From DAOVXM01 sp963746255 (GTDB lineage Bacteria > Chloroflexota > Anaerolineae > Anaerolineales > UBA4823): a stretch of 64,000 nucleotides of DNA. Location of the stretch: positions 620,001 to 684,000 of the forward strand of contig CAVVAJ010000001.1 in the NCBI GenBank assembly GCA_963746255.1, in the 5' to 3' direction. The position numbers were made by a program, and so were the translations under genes. Positions 20,663 to 31,161 of this stretch are shown here, one piece after another; position 1 is the stretch's first letter; each line of letters opens with the position of its first letter. The notes beneath the pieces were generated by a model that ran no database searches, was not told the origin of the DNA, and was given only the letters and a program-made list of their open reading frames with translations.

Positions 20663-21672
20663 TCAATCTTCAGTCTGCGCCGCTTTTATGCGCGGGTCAA
20701 TAAAACCATAGAGGATTTCGATGATGAATGTCGCGACTCAGTACCATCAACGTGATGATCAAGGCTGTTGCTAGAGATCAGCGGATAATCCCCCCCCAAT
20801 ACAGCGGTAAAGATGGTGGAACCAAGCCCCGGGTAGCTAAAGATGATCTCTGCCACCAGCGCGCCGCCGACCATGGTGCCGATCGCCAGCGCCAAACCGG
20901 TTATCTGCGGCAGCATGGCATTCCGAAATACATAGCGAAGGATCTTGCGGTCTTTGATCCCCATGAAGCGGCTGAATTTTACATAATCCGCATTCAGCTC
21001 ATAGATTGCCATGGAGCGCATGCCAATTGCCTGACCGCCGATGATGATCAACACGATCGACCAGAATGGCAATTGGTAGTGGACAATCACGGACCATATA
21101 AACTCCCAGCTAAGGTTGGGGATCAGGTCAAATCCATATCCACCAGAGGTTGGGAACCATTCCAGGGTGACAGCAAATACAACCAGCAGAATAACAGCCA
21201 TACCAAAGGCCGGCAGACTGCTGGCAAAAATACTGACGGGCATGAGGACTTTGTCAAAGCCCGACTTGCGATAAGCCGCCAAAGCACCGAGGAAGTTACC
21301 GATCAGCCAGCCGACGAGGATCGCCGGTAACTGCAGAATCACCGTCCACCAGATGGAAGATGCGATAACATCTGCCACGGTTCTGGGATATTGGCTGATT
21401 GAGAAACCAAAATCACCGTGAAGCACATTTCTCATATATATGAAGAACTGTTCGATGGATGGGTTTGTTAGTGCCAAACAACTCGTGTATTGCTCGTAAA
21501 TCGCTTGAACCCCGGTCGCATCGCTCATGCCTTGGGCAATCCTTGCTACGATGGCTGCCACAGGATCTCCCGGCATCAAGCGGGGCAGGATGAAATTCAG
21601 GATGAATGCAAATACCAAGGTGACTAGGAACCAAGCCATCTTTCCGCCGAAATACCGCAAGTACCCTTTCAA
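20663..21672 (-). CDS. ABC transporter permease (DppB/OppB-like), frameshifted at 3' end
   Basis: About 336 codons. A GGAGG seven bases before the TTG at 21672 sets that start; the first residues read LKGYLRYFGGKMAWFLVTLV. The core is in one frame, with ILPRLMPGDPVAA near residue 25 and the family signature for the ATPase contact (DYVKFSRFMGIKDRKILRYV). Near 20765 and 20735 the frame shifts twice, after which ATFIIEILYGFIDPRIKAAQ leads to the natural stop at 20663. It pairs with the DppC-like protein 15 bases downstream as the channel. Confidence 0.86.
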
Positions 21673-21701
21673 CCCAGCACCTCCTCGTAACAATAATAGT
21701 C

Positions 21702-21738
21702 AACAGCCATGTTCCGGGGTTGCCGGAACATGGCTGTT
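21702..21738 (-). promoter_or_regulatory. Strong hairpin between Opp-type binding-protein and permease genes
   Basis: A perfect 16-bp stem (21702-21717 with 21723-21738) and a 5-base loop lie 25 bases after the binding-protein stop and 30 bases before the permease start. On the minus strand no T tract follows, so read-through is expected. Its position mirrors the hairpin at 2002-2036 in the other importer operon. A role in raising binding-protein mRNA over permease mRNA is inferred. Confidence 0.75.
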
Positions 21739-21762
21739 TTTCATTGAGCTATTGTTTACGGG

Positions 21763-23688
<1,926 letters not shown>

Positions 23689-23739
23689 TTTCTTTCTCCT
23701 TATAGTAGTTTTTTGTTCCAGATGAACAACGCCAAACCT

Positions 23740-23760
23740 TTACAGCAAGCGATCTTCCAT
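23740..23760 (-). other. Possible 6-codon upstream ORF before binding-protein gene
   Basis: ATG GAA GAT CGC TTG CTG TAA encodes MEDRLL. It is preceded by AGGAGG at a good distance and lies about 50 bases before the start of the binding-protein gene, downstream of lacI. It may be a translated leader, or the AGGAGG may be chance. No terminator/antiterminator pair was seen around it. Confidence 0.35.
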
Positions 23761-23818
23761 TGACACCTCCTATTGACATTAATTAGTGTGGTAAATTACC
23801 CTGCAAAATATTAATTTT

Positions 23819-24874
23819 TCAGGGATCCTTTCTCCTCCTGGAGGCGCCGCATGAATCGCGAATGATCAACTCTGTATCCATGATGATACGCCGGGGAGGT
23901 GCAATGCCATTCTCGATCAGGTCGATCAATGTTTCGATAGCGGTGATGCCAAAACTAGTGATCGGCTGGCGGATGGTCGTCAGCTGGGGAGTTGCGTACA
24001 TGGCAACGGAAACGTCATCGAAGCCAACAAAGGCTACATCATCCGGGATCCTAAATCCGGCTTCTCTGGTTGCGCGCATGGCGCCGATCGCCATCAAATC
24101 TGAAGCTGCAAAAACAGCATCTGGCTTGGCTGGTAGAAGTTGTTGCATGGCAAAGTAGCCACCTGCTTCCGTGAAATCACCTTCAGCGACCAGGGCGGGA
24201 TCGTAATTCCGGCCACGATCGATTAAGGCTTTTGTGTAACCTTCCAAGCGATCAAAAGTTGGTGCGTTACCTGCCAAGCCGGTGATCGTTCCGATACGCT
24301 GATGTCCTAAGCGGATCAGATGGCTTGTGGCGCTGTAAGCACCGCTGAAATTATCCACATCGATGTAGCTGGCTTGAGCAGAATGGAGTGGACGGCCAAC
24401 TACAACCACAGGTAAATGAATTTTCATCAGGCGATCAATTAATTGCTCACCAAACCGTCCAGATTGAATTAAGATGCCATCCAACATGCCTTTACGTGAT
24501 AATCGCGGTAAGATTTTCGCCTCATCTTCCTGGGTACCAACTAGAAATAAAGCCAAGGTAAAGTCGTACTGGTTGCAGGCTTGCGCGACGCCTTGTGTCA
24601 GGCGGGGGAAATAAGGATCGGTGAAGAAGCCGCTTACCGACCGGGGTAAGAGCAGGCCGACCATCCAAGATCTATTGGAAGCCAGGCTGCGGGCAGCCAG
24701 GTGCGGTTGGTAGCCAGTTTCTTGGATGACTTTTATTACTTTTTTCCTTACACTTTCGCTGACGTGGGGTTGTTGATTGACAACTCTAGATACCGTTGAA
24801 CGTGAGACTCCACTGAGACGAGCGATCTCTTCCAAAGTTAGGTTCAGATCGGTAAATGATTTATTTTCTAACAT
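23819..24874 (-). CDS. LacI-family transcriptional regulator
   Basis: A 351-residue LacI/GalR regulator. The helix-turn-helix LTLEEIARLSGVSRSTVSRV spans residues 12-31, the hinge helix is LAARSLASN near residue 60, and the rest is the sugar-binding core (VGLLLPRSVSGFFTDPYFPRL, IDVDNFSGAYSA, VAFVGFDDV). It lies upstream of the Opp-type importer and glycosidase genes on the same strand and is divergent from GH130. A perfect palindrome sits 8 bases before its start codon, suggesting autorepression. The inducer is probably a beta-linked mono- or disaccharide. No Shine-Dalgarno is seen; the operator occupies that position. Confidence 0.93.
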   Translation of the reverse strand: MLENKSFTDLNLTLEEIARLSGVSRSTVSRVVNQQPHVSESVRKKVIKVIQETGYQPHLAARSLASNRSWMVGLLLPRSVSGFFTDPYFPRLTQGVAQACNQYDFTLALFLVGTQEDEAKILPRLSRKGMLDGILIQSGRFGEQLIDRLMKIHLPVVVVGRPLHSAQASYIDVDNFSGAYSATSHLIRLGHQRIGTITGLAGNAPTFDRLEGYTKALIDRGRNYDPALVAEGDFTEAGGYFAMQQLLPAKPDAVFAASDLMAIGAMRATREAGFRIPDDVAFVGFDDVSVAMYATPQLTTIRQPITSFGITAIETLIDLIENGIAPPRRIIMDTELIIRDSCGASRRRKDP

Positions 24875-24881
24875 GGGGTTG

Positions 24882-24895
24882 TGAGAGCGCTCTCA
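24882..24895. promoter_or_regulatory. LacI-type operator O1
   Basis: The perfect 14-bp palindrome TGAGAGCGCTCTCA has the central CG typical of LacI/GalR operators. It lies between the predicted lacI transcription start and its ATG, where bound repressor would block transcription and also mask the ribosome site. Confidence 0.82.
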
Positions 24896-24922
24896 GTTAA
24901 TTCTTGTATAATATCACCAATT

Positions 24923-24950
24923 ATTATAATAACTACACTAATTTCGACAA
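24923..24950 (-). promoter_or_regulatory. Predicted lacI/importer promoter
   Basis: On the minus strand TTGTCG (24945-24950) and a perfect TATAAT (24923-24928) are separated by 16 bases. The predicted start is near 24916, about 20 bases upstream of operator O1. It would drive lacI and probably the genes that follow. Confidence 0.6.
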
Positions 24951-24985
24951 TATTTGGTTAATTTAGGCATGTTTTTGTAGCGTTT

Positions 24986-24999
24986 TGGGAGCGCTCCCA
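24986..24999. promoter_or_regulatory. LacI-type operator O2
   Basis: The perfect palindrome TGGGAGCGCTCCCA shares the core GAGCGCTC with O1. The centres are 104 bp apart, close to ten helical turns. It lies between the divergent lacI and GH130 promoters. Confidence 0.82.
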
Positions 25000-25033
25000 G
25001 GATCAATGCCATTATACAAAATACTATGATCAT

Positions 25034-25064
25034 TTGTCAACTTTTTTGTGTTATTTGTTACAAT
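25034..25064 (+). promoter_or_regulatory. Possible GH130 promoter
   Basis: TTGTCA (25034-25039) and TACAAT (25059-25064) have a 19-base spacer, longer than ideal. It is upstream of the GH130 start at 25114 and downstream of operator O2. Confidence 0.4.
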
Positions 25065-25113
25065 TTAATTGTAGAATATGACCAATATCATATCTACCCG
25101 GAGGCTGTGTCCC

Positions 25114-26087
25114 ATGAACTACCCACCCTTGCCTAATATCCCATGGGAAAAGCGACCTAATGATTGCAACGATGTGGTTTGGCGCTACAGCGCCAACCCC
25201 ATCATTCCCCGAGACTTGATCCCTTCATCGAATAGCATATTCAACAGCGCGGTAGTCCCATTTGAAGATAAATTCGCGGGTGTCTTTCGCTGTGATAATA
25301 AGAAACGTGAGATGAACCTGCACCGCGGTTTTAGTGGGAACGGAATCGATTGGCGGTTAGATGATGCACCCATCGATTGGCAATTCTCAAACACGGAACA
25401 CAGGAAATTCGAACATCGCTACGATCCACGCGTCGTCTGGCTGGAAGACCGCTACTATATCAGTTGGTGCAACGGCTACCACGGTCCAACGATCGGGCTT
25501 GGCTACACCACAGATTTCACTGAATTCCATTTCATTGAGAATGCCCTGCTGCCATTCAACCGCAACGGAGTGCTCTTCCCGCGCCGTATTAATGACGTGT
25601 ACGTCATGTTAAACCGGCCGAGCGATAATGGCCACACGCCCTTTGGCGACATCTTCCTCAGCCAGAGCCCGGACTTAGTCCACTGGGGCAGGCACCGTTT
25701 CGTTATGGGCGTAAAGGAGGGCTGGCAGTCGACGAAGATCGGCGCAGGGCCAGTACCCATCGAGACTGACGAGGGCTGGCTGCTCTTCTACCATGGTGTG
25801 CTGACATCCTGCAACGGGTTTCGTCTACAGCTTTGGCGCTGCGCTGCTGGATTTGGAACCAGCCCTGGAAGGTCATCTACCGTGGTGAGCCATACCTGCT
25901 GTCACCACAGCGAGATTATGAATGCGTGGGTGATGTACCCAACGTCGCATTTCCCTGCGCAGCACTATTTGACCCACCCAGCGGCCGCATCGCCATATAT
26001 TACGGCGGCGCCGATACAGTAACAGCATTGGCGTTCGCTAAGCTTGATGAAGTGCTCGATTTTCTCAGGATCAACTCAGAGCTGTAG
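25114..26087 (+). CDS. GH130 beta-mannoside phosphorylase family protein, frameshifted
   Basis: About 324 codons. The start at 25114 is set by GGAGG nine bases upstream. The five-bladed propeller of GH130 is visible: the conserved YDPRVVWLEDRYYI holds the Asp (about residue 104) in the position of the family's catalytic acid, followed by RNGVLFPRRINDVYVMLNRP, IGAGPVPIETDEGWLLFYHG and YECVGDVPNVAFPCAALFD. One extra base near 25820 and one near 25857 break the frame. GH130 enzymes phosphorolyse beta-mannosides such as mannosyl-glucose, mannobiose or mannosyl-GlcNAc to mannose 1-phosphate. Which one is not decided here. It is divergent from lacI and shares the operator region. Confidence 0.88.
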
Positions 26088-26306
26088 CAACGCGGAAAAG
26101 CGGTTTCTTTCGTTCGGTAAGCTAGCAAACCAATTAAGCAGGTTGAAATTAAGGGTTGAGGCAACCTGCCAGCCCAATCTAAAAAACCCCATATTAGCGC
26201 GAGTAATGCGATTGGCTAATGTTGGAATAGAGCAGGTCAGCCTTATTTTTACTCCTTGACGTTGTGTGCTCTGATACAAACCCTAATCCTAAATTCAATA
26301 GAAAAA

Positions 26307-26717
26307 TTAGCGGTTAGTTACCTGCTGGTAAGCGTAATACCCATCCTCATTCTCTAACCGAACTACCAGCTCGGATTCTAAGGCCATTTCGTCTGGGATG
26401 TTGAAAACCGCAATTACTTCACCAGATACACCTGGCATCGTTAAACCTACAACGATACCATTCTCCCCCGCTGCCCCGCCTCTGTCGATGCGGGCTTCGA
26501 GAATTTGAAGGGAGGGAAAGTTTTCCGCGGCGACGGTTACACTTACGCCTGGTTCTACGCTAACGACATCCAGGCTTGGTTTCTGAAATAAGTTGCCAGG
26601 GTTTTGAACACTGAGTAGGTAAACCATCACGACGATAACAACCAGCAGCAGGAAAAACAGCGTTGGCAGCACCCAAGTATTGGCCGGTCTGATCTTTGCC
26701 GCTTTCTTATCTTCCAT
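26307..26717 (-). CDS. Hypothetical single-pass membrane protein
   Basis: A 136-residue protein of no recognised family. A charged N-terminus (MEDKKAAKIRPANTW) precedes one membrane segment (residues 16-37), and the rest is an extracytoplasmic beta-rich domain of about 95 residues. It lies 43 bases after the ADP-ribosylglycohydrolase-like gene on the same strand and may be co-transcribed with it. Confidence 0.65.
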   Translation of the reverse strand: MEDKKAAKIRPANTWVLPTLFFLLLVVIVVMVYLLSVQNPGNLFQKPSLDVVSVEPGVSVTVAAENFPSLQILEARIDRGGAAGENGIVVGLTMPGVSGEVIAVFNIPDEMALESELVVRLENEDGYYAYQQVTNR

Positions 26718-26759
26718 CTATAGCCATCCTGCTCCTTAGATCAACGTTTATGTGACGCC

Positions 26760-27689
26760 TTATTGGATATAGATACGCTTGCTCAAATCCCACAGCGCAT
26801 CCGCCATCATCTGGATCTTGTCGCGCATCGTGAGCACTTGCAGCCAATCAGCCGGAATATTCTGCAGGCCATAGTATGCACCGGCGAGCTGACCACATAT
26901 GGCGGAGGTCGTATCTGCATCGCCGCCTAAATTTGCGGACAGCAGGACTGCTTCCCGGAAGCTGTCTGAACGGCTGAAGCACCATAAAGCGGCTTCCAGA
27001 CTGGCGATCACATACCCGCTGGAAAGGATCTCGCCGCGCGGTTTGTCCTGATATTCCCGGTTGGCGAGGCTCAAAATCGCTGGGGATAGCTCTGTTTCGT
27101 CTATAGTCGATTCCCAGCTCACACCCAAGATCGCATCTTTAGCCGCACCTTCTAGGGCTTTGGCCAGCATCACACCGAATAATTTACATGCTTGCAGAGC
27201 TTCCTGCGCGCCGTGGGTAGTACGCGAGCTTTCACTGCTGTAGTACGCCACTTGGCGTTCATCCTCCCGGTATACCATGGGCACAGGCGCCAGGCGCATG
27301 AGAGAACCGTTGCCAGCACTCCAGGGGTCTGTAGCGCCGCAATATGGATGGCTGGTTTTTTCATAAATCCGCAGCGCCGCGGCGATCGTGTTGCCGATAT
27401 CGAAGCATTCGCCAGTACTGCTGAAATAGCCCTCCCGGTACCAGCGCAGGTAGCGATTCATCTGGTCAACCGGATCGAAACCTTCCTTCTCCAGCAGACT
27501 GCATGCCAGGCACAATGCCATGGATGTATCGTCAGTCCACTGGCCGGCTTTCAGGTCAAATGGTCCACCACCGATCATATCGGTAAGCGGTTCAAAAGTA
27601 CCGCGGGCTCGGAACTCAACAGCTGCCCCAAGGGCATCACCAACGGCTAAGCCCAGCAGGCAGCCGCGATAACGTTCAATTTCCCTCAC
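26760..27689 (-). CDS. ADP-ribosylglycohydrolase family protein
   Basis: 309 residues from a GTG at 27689, preceded by GGAGG with 7 bases spacing. The DraG/ARH family motifs are in order: GLAVGDALGAAVEFR, GQWTDDTSMALCLA, GNGSLMRLAPVP, SSRTTHG and the metal-binding LGGDADTTSAI. The enzymes remove ADP-ribose from proteins or other acceptors using two Mg2+ ions, bound by the paired Asp residues seen here. The target is unknown; no ADP-ribosyltransferase is in the window. Confidence 0.92.
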   Translation of the reverse strand: MREIERYRGCLLGLAVGDALGAAVEFRARGTFEPLTDMIGGGPFDLKAGQWTDDTSMALCLACSLLEKEGFDPVDQMNRYLRWYREGYFSSTGECFDIGNTIAAALRIYEKTSHPYCGATDPWSAGNGSLMRLAPVPMVYREDERQVAYYSSESSRTTHGAQEALQACKLFGVMLAKALEGAAKDAILGVSWESTIDETELSPAILSLANREYQDKPRGEILSSGYVIASLEAALWCFSRSDSFREAVLLSANLGGDADTTSAICGQLAGAYYGLQNIPADWLQVLTMRDKIQMMADALWDLSKRIYIQ

Positions 27690-27871
27690 TGTTACCCCTC
27701 CATGCATCCAAACTGATTGATTGCTATGCAGCGATGAGGTCGCGTTTGTCCCGGTGTTAGACGCTCAACACCTCATTAAGTATATACCAGTTTATGGGAT
27801 TATTGCTGATGGCCCCAAGCAGTCATTTGAATTTGGATTTACCCCCAACTCAATTCTTTCTATTTGCTATA

Positions 27872-28467
27872 TCAACAGGATAACAGGCGTGGGAGGTACC
27901 GGTTGACCTGCTCGCAGTAGCGTTGGTATTCCGCACCATAGACGCTCGTTAGGTGCGCCTCCTCACTGCGCACCATCCAGTGGGAAAAGACCGCATAGAC
28001 CAGCAGCCAGATGACGCCAAACGGCGCTGGCCACAATACCAGAAATCCCAACAACGCCAACGCGTAGAATACGAGCTGCGGATTGCGGCTCCAGCGGTAG
28101 AATCCCGCTATGTGCAGCTTATCAGGCGGCTGACCGCAGGCATGCTTGAATCCCAATCCAGCCATCGCCCAGAGTGTCAGCGAAATCCCTATAGCAATCA
28201 ATCCCAAGCCAACAACCAGCTGAAACGGGTTATCCGGGAGCAGCGGCAGCTCCGGCCACGTTGCTGGCAGAAAAATGTAGCTTAAGTTGGCATGCACAGC
28301 GAACATGATGAATTCCAGTACTAGTGTACCGGCGTTCAAGCGGTCGTAGCGCTCATAATCGCGGCGGGCGATAACGCGGAAGACAACATATACCCCAGGA
28401 ACAGAACCAGCGCTGTTGCGGCAATACCTAATAGCGCTTCCGTCCAGATTGCCACATTCTCACCCAC
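27872..28467 (-). CDS. ICMT/PEMT-like membrane methyltransferase, one frameshift
   Basis: About 198 codons. The C-terminal part shows the isoprenylcysteine carboxyl methyltransferase-type motif (GFYRWSRNPQLVFYALAL, RSEEAHLTSVYGAEYQRYCE) for S-adenosylmethionine binding, with four hydrophobic segments. The first membrane helix (VAIWTEALLGIAATALVLFLG) is in another frame and joins near 28393 by adding one G. The GTG at 28467 is a likely start. Bacterial members methylate small lipophilic acceptors, but the substrate is unknown. A second member of the family begins at 63618. Confidence 0.75.
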
Positions 28468-28509
28468 CAATATTGATCTCCATCTGACAACTGTGCAGCA
28501 ATGGTTTGC

Positions 28510-29028
28510 TCAGAAAATGTTCTGGAGCAGGATACCAGCTGCTAGCAGGATGAGGACCACGGCTACTACCCCTACCCATGTCTTCCGTAAATCAGCACCC
28601 CCTAATACATGTCCGGCAACTACCCCGCCAACTCCGAGCTCCAGGGTCTGCCCAATCCACCAAGAAAATATCAGCTTTGGATCAGCGCTCGCGATTGATA
28701 ACAGCCCAAGCATCAGCGCTCCCCAGACCACGGCTCCGAACAGCAGCCCTAACTTACCCGCACTTTTTGCATCGCTAATTCCTTGCCGGATTAATAGCCA
28801 TACTAAAAATCCAGCCAATATCAGGAACGATAGATAACCCAAAGGGATTAATTGGAAAGCCCTCTCCGGCGGCAGCAAGAAAGGGCTGTCTGTCGTATAA
28901 ACCTCATGTAGCAGGCCGGCATGCAGGGTAAAATCAACCCCCAACATAGCCAGCCACGCGAGCAAGACAGCCTGTAACAGGCGTCCTTTCGACAGCTGTT
29001 GTCCGGTGCTGTTAGCGCGGCTAGCCAT
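28510..29028 (-). CDS. Hypothetical multi-pass membrane protein
   Basis: 172 residues with about five hydrophobic segments and a short hydrophilic N-terminus. AGGATAGAC precedes the ATG. I do not recognise the family; the layout resembles small DUF1761/DUF2177-type membrane proteins, but no diagnostic motif was identified. It is upstream of the ICMT-like gene on the same strand, about 40 bases apart, so an operon is possible. Confidence 0.65.
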   Translation of the reverse strand: MASRANSTGQQLSKGRLLQAVLLAWLAMLGVDFTLHAGLLHEVYTTDSPFLLPPERAFQLIPLGYLSFLILAGFLVWLLIRQGISDAKSAGKLGLLFGAVVWGALMLGLLSIASADPKLIFSWWIGQTLELGVGGVVAGHVLGGADLRKTWVGVVAVVLILLAAGILLQNIF

Positions 29029-29187
29029 GTCTATCCTGTGTGAGTCTCGTTTGGATTATTCGCGATTTCGCTCATCCCATACTGCCAATTACCTATGTGC
29101 TAAAGCGGCGGTCTATTCTTGGCAGGACCGCCACTTTATACCCATCTGTTGACCTCATACTTAGCTTACAAGAAAATGGCGCGGAAT

Positions 29188-30147
29188 TCAAGCACTCTGA
29201 ATGAATGCCAGTCCGCGCGCCAGGGCGTCGGCAAAATCATTTGGATAATTGTGTTGGATATCAGTACGCAGCTCGAGCTCGCAGGGGATACCTTCGCCAT
29301 TTAGCAGTTTATGCACCTGCTTGGCAACTTCATAACACTGTACATCTTGCTCGCCGACTACAATATAGCCCCTCAATCCACGCTGTCGCGCAGCTTCCAA
29401 GAACGGTTCCAAAGCCGCTACATCAGGCAGGTACGGCCCGAGGACGAGAAAACCCCGGGCGGAGAGATCAGCGCTTTTCAACGCTAACCAGATCGCTAAC
29501 CCAGCACCCATCGAGAAACCACCGATTACAGCTTCCCGCTCAGCTTGGGGATAGCGCTGGATGATATCGGCGTTATACGCGACGACTTCCTGCTCCCCGA
29601 TATCATAGTCATTCCAGACGTAACCACGCGGCGAGCTGACCTGCGAGGACTGCGGAACCGCCAGCAACCATCCGATATCAGCTACCGACTTCCATTCAGC
29701 GGCTGTCACCTGTGCATCCGCATTGTTTCCATGCAGTGCAAAAAAGACCGGTATGCTCTTGCTGTCCCCTGGCTGATACCCGACCGGTTCATAGGTCTCA
29801 AGCAGCGGCTTTGCCTGTGATTGGGCTACAGCTTGACGAGCGCGCGAGATTTTTACTAGTTCGGCGAACCTCTGGTCGTCTTTTATTGCATCGAAATCCG
29901 GTTCCTCTTCCAGCTGGAATTTCGAATACCAGTACCCCTTGGCATGGCTTTTCTCCATCAGTTCCAAGGCAGCTTCACCTTTGTCCAACATCGCCAGCAT
30001 ACAAGCCTGCCAATATAAGATTGTGTCCTCAGCTTCGGGGAAATTACCAGCTTCACCAATTGCCAGATCGTATGCCTGCTGGTATTGTTTTTCCGTGTAG
30101 AGCCTAATTACTTCGGCACCTAAATCGGTGATGCTGTTGTAAGCCAT
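29188..30147 (-). CDS. Alpha/beta hydrolase with N-terminal helical repeat region
   Basis: 319 residues. Residues 1-110 are helical and TPR-like. Residues 125-319 form an alpha/beta hydrolase of the phospholipase/carboxylesterase/dienelactone type, with the oxyanion segment PVFFALHGNN, the nucleophile Ser in GGFSMGAGLA and the likely Asp and His in VVGEQDVQC and DIQHNYPNDF. GGAGG precedes the ATG. There is no signal peptide, so it is cytoplasmic. The substrate is unknown. Confidence 0.85.
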   Translation of the reverse strand: MAYNSITDLGAEVIRLYTEKQYQQAYDLAIGEAGNFPEAEDTILYWQACMLAMLDKGEAALELMEKSHAKGYWYSKFQLEEEPDFDAIKDDQRFAELVKISRARQAVAQSQAKPLLETYEPVGYQPGDSKSIPVFFALHGNNADAQVTAAEWKSVADIGWLLAVPQSSQVSSPRGYVWNDYDIGEQEVVAYNADIIQRYPQAEREAVIGGFSMGAGLAIWLALKSADLSARGFLVLGPYLPDVAALEPFLEAARQRGLRGYIVVGEQDVQCYEVAKQVHKLLNGEGIPCELELRTDIQHNYPNDFADALARGLAFIQSA

Positions 30148-30228
30148 TCCAGCCTCCTCTGCGTGTCTCTATTTCAAAAGATGTTTATTATTATGCCCTT
30201 GGCACAAATATGTTTATCATTTAGAGCT

Positions 30229-30678
30229 CTATGTTTGCTCAACTGTTATATCGATCATCACGACCTGCGCCGCGGCTGCGGCGACTTCGTCTTTATTTGG
30301 ATTCCCATCTGCATCATATGTGACCGCATAAAATCTGGCATCCGTCTTGCTTGCTGCCAGCAATTGTTCCAAAACGGCGGCTTTTCTAGCCTCGTCATCA
30401 GGGACTGCTACAGCCTGTCCAAGCACCTTCTTGCTCCGTAACAGCAGTTCTACCTGGGCACCTTCCGCCAGGTTGCGCCACCACTTGGCATGCGTAAAGC
30501 AGTAAACCTTACTATCGATCTGATAGTAACTGACCGGAGTGGAGTACGCTCTACCTGATACTCTTCCTTTGAAAGTTATGACCATAATATTACGGCTCAG
30601 CATACCGTGCACGGGCGAGCGCAATAAGGCGGTCATCACCGGGTTCATGATGCGGAAGGCCAGCGGTGTTGAACTCAT
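30229..30678 (-). CDS. Deazaflavin (F420)-dependent nitroreductase-family protein
   Basis: 149 residues of the Ddn-like split beta-barrel family. NIMVITFKGRVSGRAYSTPV and VYCFTHAKWWRNLAEGAQVE are typical of the F420-binding fold. GGAGG lies 9 bases before the ATG. Family members reduce quinones or nitro compounds with F420H2; whether this host makes F420 is not visible here. Confidence 0.85.
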   Translation of the reverse strand: MSSTPLAFRIMNPVMTALLRSPVHGMLSRNIMVITFKGRVSGRAYSTPVSYYQIDSKVYCFTHAKWWRNLAEGAQVELLLRSKKVLGQAVAVPDDEARKAAVLEQLLAASKTDARFYAVTYDADGNPNKDEVAAAAAQVVMIDITVEQT

Positions 30679-30779
30679 TGGTAAACCTCCACGTGGCTAC
30701 CTTTCTGAAGGGTATCTATACGTGCTCTCACCTTCAATTATTCGATTACCTACCAATTTGTGATTAAAGAATAAGTCGC

Positions 30780-30807
30780 TTGTGACAACCCGCTTTTTTT
30801 GTAGTAT
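30780..30807 (+). promoter_or_regulatory. Promoter in front of candidate ncRNA
   Basis: TTGTGA (30780-30785) and TAGTAT (30802-30807) are separated by 16 bases. The predicted start, about 30814, falls four bases before the closing stem of the structured region at 30818. Confidence 0.55.
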
Positions 30808-30813
30808 GCTTTA

Positions 30814-31016
30814 GATAACAGCTGGTCGGAAGGAACAAAAGGCTCTTGACCTCGGTCCGGTCGGAAACTAGCAGTCTGCCCAGCGTGCGTGAGCCGACGC
30901 CGGGCGAGCAACCTGACAACACCAGGCAGAGCCCGGAGCATGCTCATCCTAGAGCCGGCAATACACCCACCCATGACTGCGATTCCAGCCAAACCGCTCC
31001 CATCCGTACCAGCTGT
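30814..31016 (+). ncRNA. Candidate structured RNA of about 200 nt
   Basis: A 9-bp closing stem (30818-30826 with 31008-31016) spans the region. Nested inside are GCAGTC/GACTGC (30871-30876 with 30975-30980), TCTGCC/GGCAGA (30875-30880 with 30925-30930), a GCCC-GCGT/ACGC-GGGC hairpin (30878-30905) and CCTG/CAGG (30912-30926), some mutually exclusive. A good promoter sits at its 5' edge. Neither strand has a convincing long ORF. No T tract follows the stem. I could not match it to RNase P, SRP, tmRNA or a known riboswitch; the length is in the 6S RNA range but the fold was not shown to match. Confidence 0.45.
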
Positions 31017-31104
31017 CACCTATTAAACGCTTGAGCAGCCATTCAGGTTCATCTGTACGGCAACGAATAATATAACTTCTTACCGATTTGGGAGTATTAT
31101 TCAA
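30949..31104 (-). CDS. Possible small ORF (51 codons) overlapping the structured region
   Basis: From a TTG at 31104 the frame encodes NNTPKSVRSYIIRC then TDEPEWLLKRLIGDSWYGWE and stops at 30949. The middle looks protein-like, but the start is weak (no clear ribosome site) and it overlaps the structured RNA candidate on the other strand. It could be a remnant of a longer gene. No family recognised. Confidence 0.25.
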   Translation of the reverse strand: MNNTPKSVRSYIIRCRTDEPEWLLKRLIGDSWYGWERFGWNRSHGWVYCRL

Positions 31105-31161
31105 CTTGCCGCCCAAATATCAGCCTTACGTACGCGGCATAGGTTCTGGCACAAGCCATGA

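Noticed and set aside
30818..31016. RNase P, SRP or tmRNA identity for the structured region
   Set aside because: None of their conserved core sequences is present; only length and a weak GGAAGGAA match recall SRP.
30750..31019. 89-codon minus-strand open frame starting with GTG
   Set aside because: No ribosome site, no recognisable motif, and it overlaps the better supported structured RNA and small ORF.
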